Source: Lucinisca nassula (lineage: Eukaryota; Mollusca; Bivalvia; Lucinida; Lucinidae). Taken from it: a DNA stretch of 64,000 nucleotides. The stretch lies in the NCBI GenBank assembly GCA_963580285.1, contig OY757020.1, positions 103,109,497 through 103,173,496 of the forward strand, in the 5' to 3' direction. The notes under the pieces are model-generated. The model was not told the origin of the DNA. It saw only the letters and a program-made list of their open reading frames with translations, and did no database searches. The position numbers were made by a program, and so were the translations under genes. Of this stretch, positions 32,277 through 42,588 are shown piece after piece; the stretch's first letter is position 1; every line of letters begins with the position of its first letter.

Positions 32277-32795
32277 AAAGATTGGGCTGCATGATGCTTC
32301 AACGCAGAGCTGAAACCGACCGGTCATGAGTACTGGTAAACCGTTTATAAGGTCTAAGCTTGCCCAGGCATTTTTTTTTTTTTTTTTGGTTTGGGTTTTA
32401 CGGCCCTTTCAAGATTATTTCACTCATATCGAGCCGATCGTTAATCATAGGTGGGCGAAAACCGGAGTACCCGGAGAAAAACCACCTGACCTTCCGTTGC
32501 AGAACTTGGCGTCTCACACGTGACCCGAGCGAGGCTCGAACCCACGGCGGTGAGAGACCTAATGACTAAGAGTCAGCGCTCTTATCCATTAGGCCACGGA
32601 GGCCCGTTTTGCCCAGGCATAACGGTGCGAGTCGGACCGTCTGTGCATATAAACCCTATTGATTTCATTTGGCGGCAGGGATTGAGATGTCATTTCATCT
32701 CAGTGTGGGGGTGAAAATCCCACAAAATTGGAAGCAACGTCCCCAAAATGACCTAAATAGTGTTGACGTGGACGTTACAAACAAAACCCATGGCC
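32277..32795 (+). mobile_element. SINE family A split by a nested SINE
   Basis: Head-truncated family A (starts 'aaaaagattgggctgcatga'). Its core 'cttgcccaggca' is duplicated at 32360-32370 and 32609-32619 by the F1 insertion. The rest resumes 'taacggtgcgagtcggac' and ends 'tgttgacgtggacgttac'. Confidence 0.85.
32371..32608 (-). mobile_element. tRNA-derived SINE, family F1, nested in SINE A
   Basis: TSD 'ttgcccaggca'. In element orientation: tRNA-like head 'ggcctccgtggcctaatgga' + 'taagagcgctgactctta', B box 'gggttcgagcctcgc', body 'ggtcaggtggtttttctccg', 'cgatcggctcgatatgagtg', and a poly-A tail (T run at 32371-32388). Younger than its SINE A host. Confidence 0.9.
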
Positions 32796-32946
32796 AGTGT
32801 ATGGCACATGTACCAACATGACTTCTTTGTCAGTCTTATGTCACAATTTTTCGATAACAAAATGATTTTTCTTATGCTGCTTCTGTTGCTGTCATGCGTC
32901 TGGGATCACGAAAATTTGTTCCCGATATAAAGACTGATCGAACTAT

Positions 32947-32973
32947 TGGGGGGGGGGGGGGGGGGGGGGGGGG
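32947..32973. repeat. Poly-G tract
   Basis: About 27 uninterrupted G; low complexity. Confidence 0.85.
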
Positions 32974-33028
32974 TTTAATCATACTGACTGTCAAGAAGCA
33001 TAATTGGCGTGAATTAAGGGTATCTTAT

Positions 33029-33264
33029 GAGCCCCGCCAAGCAAATTTGTGTCTTGGAGCATTCCGTCATGACCAATTTTAACTGCGCATGCCCAGCCAG
33101 TCAGAGGGGCCAGGGATATGGCTTTCTGTCCAAAGGTTCCTCTTGGTTCACTGCTTGTATGAGCGAGCAGCGAAGGTTCTGGCGAGACTGCGCGGATGCG
33201 CAGGCTCGCCTGAACCTTCGCTGCTCGCATAGGCGATAAGTACAAAAATCGCTTGACTGGGCCC
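33029..33264 (+). mobile_element. GC-rich palindromic MITE, family C
   Basis: Imperfect ends 'gagccccgccaagcaaattt' and 'aaaatcgcttgactgggccc' (inverted). Centre at about 33158-33228 is a perfect-arm hairpin 'gcgagcagcgaaggttc' / 'gaaccttcgctgctcgc' around 'tggcgagactgcgcggatgc'. Second copy at 42923-43157. Confidence 0.75.
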
Positions 33265-33399
33265 TTATAGACTTTCAATGAAATAAAGGAATGTTTGTGT
33301 AGTCATTAGAATCGCCTCAATAATGAGCCGATTCTAATGAGTGCAGGCGACATACCTTGTAAAGGTAAAATAAAGAAAACCTCCCTAAAATATCCAAAT

Positions 33400-33764
33400 A
33401 CAACCGAACTTCGATAACTCGAATGCCTTCGGGATCATGAAAAAATGCTCGAGATAGGGGTAATTCGAACTATTGAGGGTCAGGCTCATACTGCCAGGCA
33501 ATGAGGCATAAAGGGGATTAATTTAGAATATATTTTCGACTTTTTTTATAAAATAAATTTTTGTTGTGTGTGCTCATTAGAATCGCCTCATTGAGGCGAT
33601 TCTAATGAGTACACACAACATACATCAAACAAACAGTCATAAATTAACCTAAACACATGGATATCTGGAGTATACAAACAATTCTCTAGGGACTCTAGAG
33701 TGAGTTCGAATTAATCATTATAAACGCATTATCCGTGTTCGAGTTATCGAAGTTTCAATGTATG
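33400..33764 (+). mobile_element. E-type repeat with a family H hairpin inside (copy 1)
   Basis: Outer complementary ends 'cgaacttcgataactcgaa' and 'tcgagttatcgaagttt'. The hairpin 'attagaatcgcctcattgag' + 'gcgattctaat' (33568-33612) sits between. The ends resemble pogo-like 'cagtcgaacttc..' TIRs. Confidence 0.55.
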
Positions 33765-33791
33765 TACATGTATGACTATCTGGAGCGATTG

Positions 33792-34003
33792 ATTGTTTGT
33801 TTGTATTGGAATTTAACGGCCCAATCAACACTATTTTAGGTAATGTTTGAGCCGGTCAGTTTACCTATCCACAGTTTTCCTGGGCAGGCTTATACATAAG
33901 CGGTTAACCAGTACATTGCACATTATTTCGCCAGAAACTGACAACTGCCCTTCTTCAATCAGCAGAAGGGAGAGAATTATCGTAGAAAAGATTTCATTGT
34001 CAA
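33792..34003 (-). mobile_element. F3-type retroposon lacking the tRNA head (copy 1)
   Basis: Perfect TSD 'ctggagcgattg' (33780-33791, 34004-34015). Body 'ggaatttaacggcccaatca', 'gcggttaaccagtacattgc', 'cagaaactgacaactgccc'. The tRNA portion of the 28085-28369 copy is absent (5' truncation). Copy 3 of the duplication has the empty site near 36290. Confidence 0.85.
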
Positions 34004-34129
34004 CTGGAGCGATTGGGTGAATTCTCTAGGGACTTACGGGGCGAGTTCGAATTAACCCTGGTAAACGAGCTATCCGTGTTAGCAATTTTGACGTTTCACT
34101 GTTAATAAATTTTAAACCCTGCCCCAAGC

Positions 34130-34300
34130 TAAGTATTGCAAGTCCATGCTTAAGCCATATTGGTTTCATTGGTCGGCATGGCTTGAGATGTCAGTTCATC
34201 TCAGTGCCGGGTAAAAGTCCCACAAAATTGCAAGCAAAGTCTCCAAAATGACATATACAGTGTTGACGGGGACGTTAAGCATCAAATCAAACAAAAACAA
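34130..34300 (+). mobile_element. SINE family A, 3' half (copy 1)
   Basis: 'gcaagtccatgcttaagcc' to 'ggggacgttaagcatcaaat'. Duplicated in copies 2 (35255-35430) and 3 (38555-38735) with shared variants ('gttaagcatc' / 'gttaatcatc'), so it predates the duplication. Confidence 0.75.
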
Positions 34301-34924
34301 AAAAATAAATCCTAGGCCTGCTCCATCTCCTGTCAGTCTAATAAGAATCAGTCAAGAGTCCCAAAATATTGTGTGAGGTGTGAATAATTTGCATCTCCAA
34401 AATGGCTATCTGATAAATTCGTGATATTTTTCTTTTTATTGCAAAAATATCTTGTGGGTGCTCGTTAGAGCCGCCTCATTGTCTATATCCTCGTAAAGCT
34501 GAGTTTTCTCTATATGAATTGGGGTTTATGGGGTGTCCTTTTCACAATGTTAATCAAACAGTGGATACCCTGACCAGACGCTCTCTTCGGCGTCTGATCT
34601 GTGTCTACGCTATTTGATCCTATTTTGGGATGCTAGACACATTTTGGTTAATGAAATAAGGAATGTTTTGTGTACTCACTAGAAAAGGCGATTCTAATGA
34701 GTACACGCAACATACCTTGTAATGGTAAAATAAAGTAAACCTCCCACAATGAGGCGATTCTAATGAGTACACACAACATTCATCAAGCAAACCGCCATTG
34801 GAGTATACAAACATTTCTCTAGGGACTCCAGAGTGAGTTCGAATTAATCATTATTAACAAATTATCCGTATTCGAGTTATCGAAGTTTCAATGTATGTAC
34901 ATGTATGACTATCTGGAACGATTG

Positions 34925-35137
34925 GTTTGTTTGTTTGTATTGGAATTTAACGGCCCAATCAACACTATTTTAGGTCATTTTTGAGCCGGTCGGTTTACCA
35001 ATCCACAGTTTTCCTGGGCAGGCTTATACATAAGCGGTTAACCAGTACATTGCACATTATTTCGCCAGAAACTGACAACTGCCCTTCTTCAATCAGCAGA
35101 AGGGACAGATTTATCGTAGAAAAGATTTCATGATGAA
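34925..35137 (-). mobile_element. F3-type retroposon lacking the tRNA head (copy 2)
   Basis: TSD 'ctggaacgattg' / 'ctggagcgattg' (34913-34924, 35138-35149). Nearly identical to the element in copy 1 at the same site, so it was copied by duplication, not by a second insertion. Confidence 0.8.
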
Positions 35138-35254
35138 CTGGAGCGATTGGGTGAATTCTCTAGGGACTTAAAGGCGAGTTCGAATTAACCCTGGTAAACG
35201 AGCTATCCGTGTTAGCGTTTTTGACATTTCACTGTTAATATCTTTAAATCCTGA

Positions 35255-35430
35255 CCCAAGCTAAGTATTGCAAGTCCATGCTTATAAGCCCCATTGGTTT
35301 CATTACACGGCATGGGTTGAGATGTCAGTTCATCTCAATGCCAGGTAAAAGTCCCACAAAATTGCAAGCAAAGTCTCCAAAATGACATATACGGTGTTGA
35401 CGGGGACGTTAAGCATCAAATCAAACAAAA
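35255..35430 (+). mobile_element. SINE family A, 3' half (copy 2)
   Basis: 'gcaagtccatgcttataagc', 'acaaaattgcaagcaaagtc', 'ggggacgttaagcatcaaat'. Shares the unusual 'ttgcaagcaaag' (family form 'ttggaagcaacg') with copy 1. Confidence 0.75.
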
Positions 35431-36565
35431 AATAAATCCTAGGCCTGCTCCATCTCCTGTCAGTCTAATAGGAATCAGTCAAGAGTCCCAAGATATTGTG
35501 TGAGGTGTGAATAATTTGAATCTCACAAATGGCTATCTGATGAAAATTCGTGATATTTTTCTTTTAATTGCAAAAATATCTTGTGGGTGCTCGTTAAAGC
35601 CGCCTCATTGTCTATATCCCCTTAAAGCTCAGTTTTCTCTATATGAAGTGGGGTTTATGGGGTGTCCTTTTCACAATGTTAAACAAACAGTGGCGACACT
35701 GACCAGACGCTCTCTTCGGCGTCTGATCTGTGTCTACGCTATTTGATCCTATTTTGGAATGCTAGACACATATTGGTTAATGAAATAAAGAATGTTGTGT
35801 GTACTCATTAGAATCGCCTCAATAATGAGGCGATTCTAATGAGAACACGCAACATACCTTTTAAGGGTAAAATAGAGAAAACCTCCCTCAAATATCCAAA
35901 TACAATCGAACTTCGAAAACTCAAACACCTAAGGGACCATGAAACTTTGTTCGAGATAGGTGTAATTCGAACTATTGAGGGTCACTCATACTGCCAGGCA
36001 ATGAAGCATAAAGGGGATTAGCTTAGAATATATTTTCGACTTTTTATAAAATAAATGTTTGTTGTGTGTACTCATTAGAATCGCCTCAATGAGGCGATTC
36101 TAATGAGTACACACAACATACCTTTTCAAGTTAAAATCAGACAAACCAACAAAAATTGACCTAAACACATGGTTATCTGGCGTATACAAACATTTCTCTA
36201 GAGAGCCAATAGTGAGTTCGTATTAGCCATTGTAAACGTATTATCCGTATTCGAGTTATAGAAGTTTCAATGTAAGTACATGTATGACTATCTGGAGAGA
36301 TCGGGTGAATTCTCTAGGGACTCACGGGTGAGTTCAAATTTGCCATGTTTAACGAGTTATACGTGTTCGAGTGTTTGGCGTTTCCATGTAAATAATATAA
36401 GACTCTTACATGGGTGTGAGGGGTGGATGGAAAAATCCGTACCGAGAGCCAATGTCCGGCATCACAAGGCTTGCCGAGTGATGCCGGACAGTGATACCTT
36501 CCATTTTTGAGCGTGGGTTTTCAATACTGCAGTCACTTCGGTTGCCGACGTTCACCATATTGTGA

Positions 36566-37240
36566 AGATGGTGGTGGTGATTGTTGCAAAGTGTCAGTTT
36601 GAAGTATAAGTTACGGGACTGTGAAAAGTCTACACATTCAACTAAGATATGTTTAACAGTGAATGGCTGATAACATCCTACACAAGAAGGCTGATCATCA
36701 CCATTTAAAATATAAGAATGTGTAACTCTAGTATTGCCAATGCGCATTCGCGTTAATACTACATCCTCTTTCCTGGAAAACTGTGGAGGAGACCAGTTTT
36801 GTTCGAACGACAGGTTTAATGGCATGGTGTTTTTATTTATTGCACGGTCCCATTCGCCTTGCCATTCCGACAAGATGTATCTGTTGATAAATGGTTTAAA
36901 ATTATTAAAAGGAGTTTTAAAAACAGACGGATCAAGATTGAGCGATTTCTTTGCTTTCTTGTCAGCATACTCATTGCCGACAATGCCGATATGGCTCGGA
37001 AGCCAACAAAACAAGATTTGGTGTGTTTTGGAAATTTCATGATGTTTTTCAATTAATTTTTGTATTTGAGGATTTTAAGATGATGAATGGTCTATAGCCT
37101 TAAGCACGGAAAGTGAATCAGAAAATATAATTGCTTTTTGAATTGTTGAAGAACTGACAAAATCTAAAGCTAGGTCTGTTGCTTTGGCTTCAGTTGTAAA
37201 AATAGATGAACCATCTGGAAGGCACAAGGTTTGGTGCGTA
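36566..37240 (-). pseudogene. LINE RNase H domain remnant
   Basis: All four acidic active-site residues expected in RNase HI can be read (D in YTDGS, E in TTEAKA, D in FSDSLS, D in NEYADKKA), but at least one in-frame stop follows 'DHSSS'. The open frame continues past the element end at 36566 into repeat R by chance. Confidence 0.75.
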
Positions 37241-37736
37241 TCTTTAGAAACATACGCACAACCAACTTTATCTCCTTCTTTGGAACCATCAGTATAGACT
37301 TGCTGGTAATCATCATAACGTGACCGCAGTACCTGAAAGTTTTGTTTGAGTAGTATTGGATTTGATTCGGATTTTTTGCCATCATGTAAGTCAAACAGAA
37401 TAGAAGGTTGTTTAATACACCAAGATGGAACTTCGGCGGTTTCATGTATTTGAATATTTTTAAGGTCGATACCTGAATTTTCTAGCAGTGGTAATATATT
37501 TTATTGCTGTGGGTTTAATTTCATACTTGTCTACAAATTCAGATGGAAATGAAATTTTGAAAACCGGCTTAGGTGGATTAGCAGCAAGTCTAATAGCATA
37601 CTGAGGAGGAAGTTTTTTCTCTGTGAGAAGTTAAAGATGATTCACCTGCTTCCACATAAAGACTTAATATGGGAGATGTATGAAAGGCCGTCATAGCCAG
37701 ACGAAGGCCTTGGTGATGTATAGTATCCAAAAATAT

Positions 37737-38345
37737 TTAATAAGTCTTCCTGGCAGAACCATAAACAACAAACCCATAATCTAATTTAGATCTGATTAAA
37801 GACCGGTAAAGATGTAATAAGGTATACCGATCTGCTCTCCAACTTGTATGAGCTAAAACTTTCAGAAGATTCAAAGCTTTTAAGTATTTCGCTTTAAGAT
37901 ATTTAATATGGGGAATAGAAGATAACTTTTTATCAATTATAACCCCAAGAAATTTGGCTTCTTCAACAACAGGAATTTGTGATCCGTATAAAAACAGGGA
38001 AGGATGTTCGTGTTTCTCCCGTAGTTTACAAAAATGAACACACTGCGTTTTCGACTTGGAGAACTTGAAGCCATTTTTATCAGTCCATTCTTCTATTCTT
38101 TTTAAATTTTGTTGGAAATTTCGTTCAATTGTCTTCATATTTTACACAGCCTATAATACAACAATCATCAACATACAATGAACAATCTGTTTGTCGCCCA
38201 AACATTGTACAAAATTGTTTACTTTGATGTTAAATAGCGTAGTTGAAAGAATACTACCTTGTGGGACACCCTGCTCTTGATCATAGAGATATGACAGGGT
38301 AGATACCACACGCACCTGAAATATGCATTCCCCTAAAAAAGCCCG
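37737..38345 (-). pseudogene. LINE reverse transcriptase remnant
   Basis: The longest open part (37737-38138) gives 'KTIERNFQQNLKRIEEWTDK', 'GFKFSKSKTQCVHFCKL', 'EEAKFLGVIIDKKL' and 'RSLIRSKLDYGFVVYGSARK'. The YVDD box (about 38175-38190) lies in a frame one base back from both its upstream and downstream neighbours, so two compensating shifts flank the catalytic box. A stop follows 'SARKTY' and more occur before the RNase H domain. Not functional. Confidence 0.8.
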
Positions 38346-38554
38346 CCATATTGTGATGACACTACAGTGATGTTAAGTGACGTCACGTAACGTGCTGTGA
38401 CGTCAACCTTAACGACGGTGCATATGAGGTCGTATTATCAACATCAAGCACGCGAGAATATTCGATTTTGGATAAAAAAATACCAGGGTTAGAACAGAAA
38501 TATTGTCTCAGGCTAAAACTATGAATTTTCTGGTGTGCAAGAATCTTTATATCC

Positions 38555-38735
38555 TGCCCAGACAAAGAGGTGCAAGTCGAACCGTCCATGCTTATAAACT
38601 GTATTGGTTTCATTGGCCGGCTGGGCACGAGATGTCATTGTCGGGTGAAAATCCCATAAAATTGGAAGCAAAGTCTCCAAAATGACCTATATAATGTTGA
38701 CGTGGACGTTAATCATCAAATCAAATCAAACAAAT
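38555..38735 (+). mobile_element. SINE family A, 3' half (copy 3)
   Basis: 'tgcccagacaaagaggtgc', 'cattggccggctgggcacga', 'gtggacgttaatcatcaaat'. Corresponds to the copies at 34130 and 35255. Confidence 0.7.
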
Positions 38736-38958
38736 AAATCTTGTCCCATCTCCGGTCAGTCTAATGAGAATCAGTCAAAAGAGTCCCAAGATATTGTGTG
38801 AATAATTTGCACCTCACTGACCCTAAACATGTGGTCAAGGTCAGCAAAATGTAATCGATTTGATCACATGGCCCTCACGCCAGTCTAGGAAAATCCAGCA
38901 CTGATGGGTCGATTTTCTCTCTGGAAAAAGTATCCGGAACCTAAAATTATACCCTTAA

Positions 38959-39163
38959 CCTTTACCCTGCTATAGGCGACAAGCCCTATCTTTGCAAACA
39001 GTGTAGATCCAGATCAGATGGCTTCTGAAGAAGCCATCTGATCAGGATCTACACAGTTTGACATTCAGTTTATGAATATGTAGAAATAAGCTGCATCAAG
39101 TAATCTGATTGGTTTAAAGTCAGAAATGAGTGTGGCTTAATTGAATATTCAGCAGGTTAAAGG
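38959..39163 (+). mobile_element. piggyBac-like MITE, family B
   Basis: TTAA on both sides (38955-38958, 39164-39167). Ends 'cctttaccctgct' and 'agcaggttaaagg' are inverted. Inside is a P palindrome ('agtgtagatccagatcagat' + 'ggcttctgaag' + 'aagccatctgatcaggatct'). Same structure at 42589-42793. Confidence 0.75.
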
Positions 39164-39330
39164 TTAAGTTCACATGTTCATTACGGTAACACACCCTTGC
39201 GATATTGTAGCCTACTTTTTTCACACACATCTCCAAAATTGCTACCTCTCTGATGAAAATCCGTGACATTTTTGTTTTTATTGCAAACATATCTTGTGGG
39301 TACTCATTAGAGCCGACTCATTGTCTATAT

Positions 39331-39634
39331 TCGGCACCCGCCCATCGGGGATTGAAGAAATATATGGACTGCATGATGCTTCCACGCAGAGCTTAATCGG
39401 ACCCACACACGAGTACTGGTAAACCACTTAGAGGATCTAAAGCTGCCCAGGCAAAGCGGTGTGAGTGTCGGACCGTCCATGCTTATAAACTCTATTGATT
39501 GCGTTAGGCGACAGGGCTTGAGATGTCATTTCATCTCAATGTCGGGTAAAAGTCCCCCAAAATTGGAAGCAACGTCTCCAAAATGACCTTTACAGTGTTG
39601 ACGGGGACGTTAAACCTCAAATCAAACAAACAAA
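39331..39634 (+). mobile_element. SINE family A with TSD and empty sites
   Basis: TSD 'cattgtctatat' (39319-39330, 39635-39646). The same H-derived sequence without the SINE occurs at about 34480-34492 and 35604-35616 ('ctcattgtctatatcc'). This fixes the family A borders: 5' 'tcggcacccgcccatcgggg', 3' 'aatcaaacaaacaaa'. Confidence 0.95.
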
Positions 39635-39714
39635 CATTGTCTATATCCCCTTAAAGCTCAGTTTTCTCTATATGAAGTGGGGTTTAGTGGATGTTCTTTT
39701 CACGATGTTAAACA

Positions 39715-39775
39715 AACAGTGTAGACACTTACCAGACGACTTCGACGTTTGATCCGGGTCGACGCTATTTGATCC
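39715..39775. repeat. Palindrome, family P (copy 3)
   Basis: 'cagtgtagacacttaccaga' + 'cgacttcgacgtttgatccg'. Diverged version of the hairpins at 34555 and 35690. Confidence 0.45.
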
Positions 39776-40021
39776 GATTCCGGGATCCTAGACACATATT
39801 GGTTACTGGTTAACCACTTCAATTATAGTTTAAACGTATATTTTTCTTTGTCAATGGAATTCAATCTTCACAAACATATAATTAATGTTCATGTACATGT
39901 ATAATTATAATATCATGACTTACGAAAGTCCGTCTCCCATTTTTACAATAGGTACAACGTGATTTGTTATGATGCAAAAAGTTGGAAAAGAAGTTGTATT
40001 GTTTAGGATATTTTTGTTTAA

Positions 40022-40241
40022 CCCTTTTTGTACCAAATCGAATCTTCCTCCTTAGAGGAGTCCACTGCAAAATTTAGCGTTGTTATGTTGTGTTTTCTTC
40101 AAAATTTATTTGGAAAATGGCTGAACATTTTTGCATACAGTGTACTCGTAGGTCCTGATCAGACGCCGCGTTCTGTAGCGTCTGATCTGGGCCTTATCTG
40201 TTTGTCAATTACACATTGTGGAGTTTCCTGTACAAAATGGG
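40022..40241 (-). mobile_element. piggyBac-like MITE, family B
   Basis: TTAA at 40018-40021 and 40242-40245. Ends 'ccctttttgtacca' / 'tgtacaaaatggg'. Body 'gaatcttcctccttagagga', 'ttcttcaaaatttatttgga' and a P palindrome 'cctgatcagacgccgcgttc' + 'tgtagcgtctgatctgg'. Antisense relative to 48580-48800. Confidence 0.75.
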
Positions 40242-40245
40242 TTAA

Positions 40246-40590
40246 TTCTCATCAAGATACGCTTACGTCTAACTATATTGGCTCCACGGGGGCGTGCACA
40301 TATAATATTCAACACTCTGAAGTATGTAACACATTTTAGTTTGTCCGGCTAAGTTAAGCTAGAGCTCTAGAATAGCATGGACCTATATAATGAGGAATAT
40401 CATTAATGACATTAAAAAAGTAACAGTTTGAGAAACCGTCTTGTTGAGTAGGAATCCGGATGCTATAACTAACAGAGGTATGTCTATATATAATTATTTT
40501 TCAATAATTTTGGAGCTCGTTAGTTGACTTCAATACGTTAAGTTTTGGTTAAGAGCTCTTGAACGGCCAAAATATTTGCTTGACAAGTTT
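40246..40590. other. No recognised feature
   Basis: Unassigned AT-rich sequence between a MITE and the G3 array. Confidence 0.4.
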
Positions 40591-41995
40591 TTGATAACCA
40601 GACGGACAAGATTTGATAACCAGACAGAAGTAGAGACGACAAAACTCTTCTTCTAAGGAACCGAATGGTCGATCACCTTGAAACTTGGTATGCAGCATCA
40701 GGGACTCGGGCCATACCAAGTCTGTTCAAATGATGACCTTTGGTTGATCTTGACCTGTTTTACGGCAAGGCCAAATTTTGTCACTTAGACATTTGTATGG
40801 AAAGAAGGCAAAACAATGGATTTTTTGACTGCATGGTAGTTTGTGGCATCAGAAATGATATTTGCAATCAGCTGAATCCAAGTTTATCAATTTCAGAGGT
40901 CAAGGTCATTTACTGACCTTTGTCCTGAATGGCTCAGTTTAAGACTGTTTTTATCTTCTTCTTCACTTAAAATGATGGGTTGATTGAAACCAAACTATAC
41001 ATGTAGACTCTATGGGAAGTGTGGAACGAAAATTTGTTTGTAAAGACTGGGTCACATCACCAATATGGCCGCCATGCCCATATATGGTAAAAAAGAACTT
41101 TAAAAATCTTCTTCTCAGGCTGATCACCTTGAAACTTGGTAAGCATCATTGGGGACTCGGGCCCTACCAAGACTGTTCAAATGATGACCTTTGGTTGATC
41201 TTGGCCTGTTTTACGGCAAGGTCAAATTTGGTCACTTCGACATTTGTAGGGAAAAAAAGGCAAAACAGTGAATTTTTTTATTGCAAGGTAGCTTGTGGCA
41301 TCAGAAAGAATATTTGCAATCAGTTGAATTGAAGTTTATCAATTCCAAAGGTCAAGGTCATTTACTGACCTTTGTCCTGGATGGCTCAAATTAAGTATTT
41401 CTATCTTCTTCTTTACTTAAACTGCTGGGTTTATTGAAACCAAATTAGGGGGAAACGAAAATGTGTGAATAAGGACTGGGTCGCATGACCAATATGGCCG
41501 CCATGCCCATATATGGTAAAAACATTTAAAAATCGTCTTCTCAAGAACCAAATATCCGATGACCTTGAAACTTGGCATGCAGCATTGGGGACTCGGACCC
41601 TACCAAGTTTGTCCAAAAGATGAGCTTTCGTTGACCTTGACCTTTTTATTTCAAGGTCAAATATGGTCACTTAGACATTTGTATGGTTAAAAGGCAAAAC
41701 AATGGATTTTTCTGATTGTCTGGTAGCCCTTGGCATCAGAATTGATATTTGCAGTCAGCTGAATGGAAGTTTATCAATTCCAAAGGTCAAGGTCATTTAC
41801 TGACCTTTGTACTGGATGTCCCAGATTCAGTTTTTTATCTTCTCCACTTAAACTGCTAGGTTGATTGAAACCAAATTACATGTGGAGCCTGTATGTGTAA
41901 GGGGAATGAAATGTGTTAGTAAGGAGTGATTCACATGACCAATATGGCCGCCATGCTCATATATGGTGAATAACGGCTTCATTTTGTATTTGTAT
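40591..41995 (+). repeat. Long-period array, family G3
   Basis: Three units about 430-465 bp apart (markers 'accttgaaacttgg.atgcag' at about 40676, 41128, 41564; 'aatatggccgccatgcccat' at about 41060, 41490, 41940; 'ggtcaaggtcatttactgac' at about 40897, 41350, 41784). Reminiscent in style of families G and G2 ('atcttcttctc' followed by a 'gaaac' word), but with different units. Confidence 0.75.
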
Positions 41996-42010
41996 TCTCA
42001 AAGTTATCCC

Positions 42011-42304
42011 AAATGGTTTGTTTAACGTTCCCGCCAACACTACGTAGGCCATTGTGGAGACGTTGCCTCCAATTTTGATGGACTTTACCCGACCGACATT
42101 GAGATGAAATGACACCTCAAGACCTGCCGTCCAATTAAACCAAAAGGCTTATATGCAATGGACGGTCTGACGCACACAGCTTTGGCTGGGCAGGCTTAGT
42201 CCCTCTAAGCGGTTTACCAGTACTCGTGTGTGGTCAGTTTCAGCTCTGGCTGGAAGCATTATGCAGCCCAATCTATTTTTCCAAGCCCCGATGGGCGGAG
42301 GCGA
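42011..42304 (-). mobile_element. SINE family A, antisense
   Basis: 'tggtttgtttaacgttcccg' to 'ccaagccccgatgggcggag'. Near full length. No clear TSD. Confidence 0.8.
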
Positions 42305-42584
42305 TATCCCAAATGAAATATGCATGTTCGAGTAATGGTCTAATAAGGGAATAGTAGAAGAGAGTACCTATATCGGGTTTGAATTTTAGCTTTCTCATGG
42401 CATTTATGCGACTCCATGTTTGTTTCTTTTTTATAATTATATAGACCAAGTGTTAATGCAATGTTCACATGGACTGTAATATACCCTTTTCCAGGGAGAT
42501 TGCTGTTTTAGAGGAAATGGTGAGTTCCTTGAAAATTTTATTACTGGTTAGGTCACTGACTGATGCATCGAAAGATATTGTCAT
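42305..42584. other. No recognised feature
   Basis: Short unassigned interval. Confidence 0.4.
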
Positions 42585-42588
42585 TTAA

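Larger units (their letters stand above)
33270..34656 (+). repeat. Segmental tandem duplication, copy 1
   Basis: Starts 'caatgaaataaaggaatgtt' and ends 'gctagacacattttggttaa'. Holds, in order: an H-type hairpin ('gaatcgcctcaataatgagc'), an E-type repeat ('gaacttcgataactcgaatg' ... 'gagttatcgaagtttcaatg'), a tail-only F3 retroposon (33792-34003), a SINE A 3' half (34130-34300), an H fragment, and a P palindrome. The same order is found in copies 2 and 3. Confidence 0.75.
34657..35779 (+). repeat. Segmental tandem duplication, copy 2
   Basis: Starts 'taaggaatgttttgtgtact' and ends 'gctagacacatattggttaa'. Same internal order as copy 1, but the E/H part is shortened (34690-34890). Includes a P palindrome at about 35690-35745 ('cgctctcttcggcgtctgat'). 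Confidence 0.75.
36566..38345 (-). mobile_element. 5'-truncated I-group LINE with RNase H, TSD-flanked
   Basis: Perfect 11-bp TSD 'ccatattgtga' (36555-36565 and 38346-38356). Reading down from 38345: 'FLGECIFQVRV', 'DQEQGVPQGSIL' (RT motif B), 'SLYVDDCC' (motif C), thumb 'YRSLIRSKLDYGFVVYGS', RNase H blocks 'VYTDGSKEGDKV', 'IFTTEAKATDLAL', 'IFSDSLSVLKAI', 'WLPSHIGIVGNEYADKKA', and a C-terminal 'CVGCYQPFTVKHILVEC'. The copy ends before the normal stop codon, in a 'caccaccatc'-like tail. It is closely related to 55210-58096. RNase H is typical of the I superclade rather than jockey proper. Confidence 0.9.
36490..38500 (-). repeat. Dispersed repeat R, split by a LINE
   Basis: 36500-36565 ('tgagcgtgggttttcaatac', 'cacttcggttgccgacgtt') and 38346-38480 ('tgatgacactacagtgatgt', 'cacgcgagaatattcgattt') together match the intact antisense copy at 51650-51895 with nothing between. 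R is therefore an older repeat and the LINE came later. Confidence 0.8.
35780..39808 (+). repeat. Segmental tandem duplication, copy 3 (expanded by insertions)
   Basis: Starts 'taaagaatgttgtgtgtact' and ends 'gatcctagacacatattgg'. Shared blocks are 35780-36395, 38555-38840 and 39215-39808. Between them lie repeat R with its LINE (about 36396-38500), a piggyBac-like MITE (38959-39163) and SINE A (39331-39634). The F3 insertion of copies 1 and 2 is absent: 'ctatctggagaga' continues directly into 'tcgggtgaattctctaggg'. Confidence 0.7.

Noticed and set aside
36406..36565. C-terminal extension of the LINE RNase H frame
   Set aside because: The frame continues into repeat R beyond the TSD at 36555-36565, so these residues do not belong to the LINE protein.
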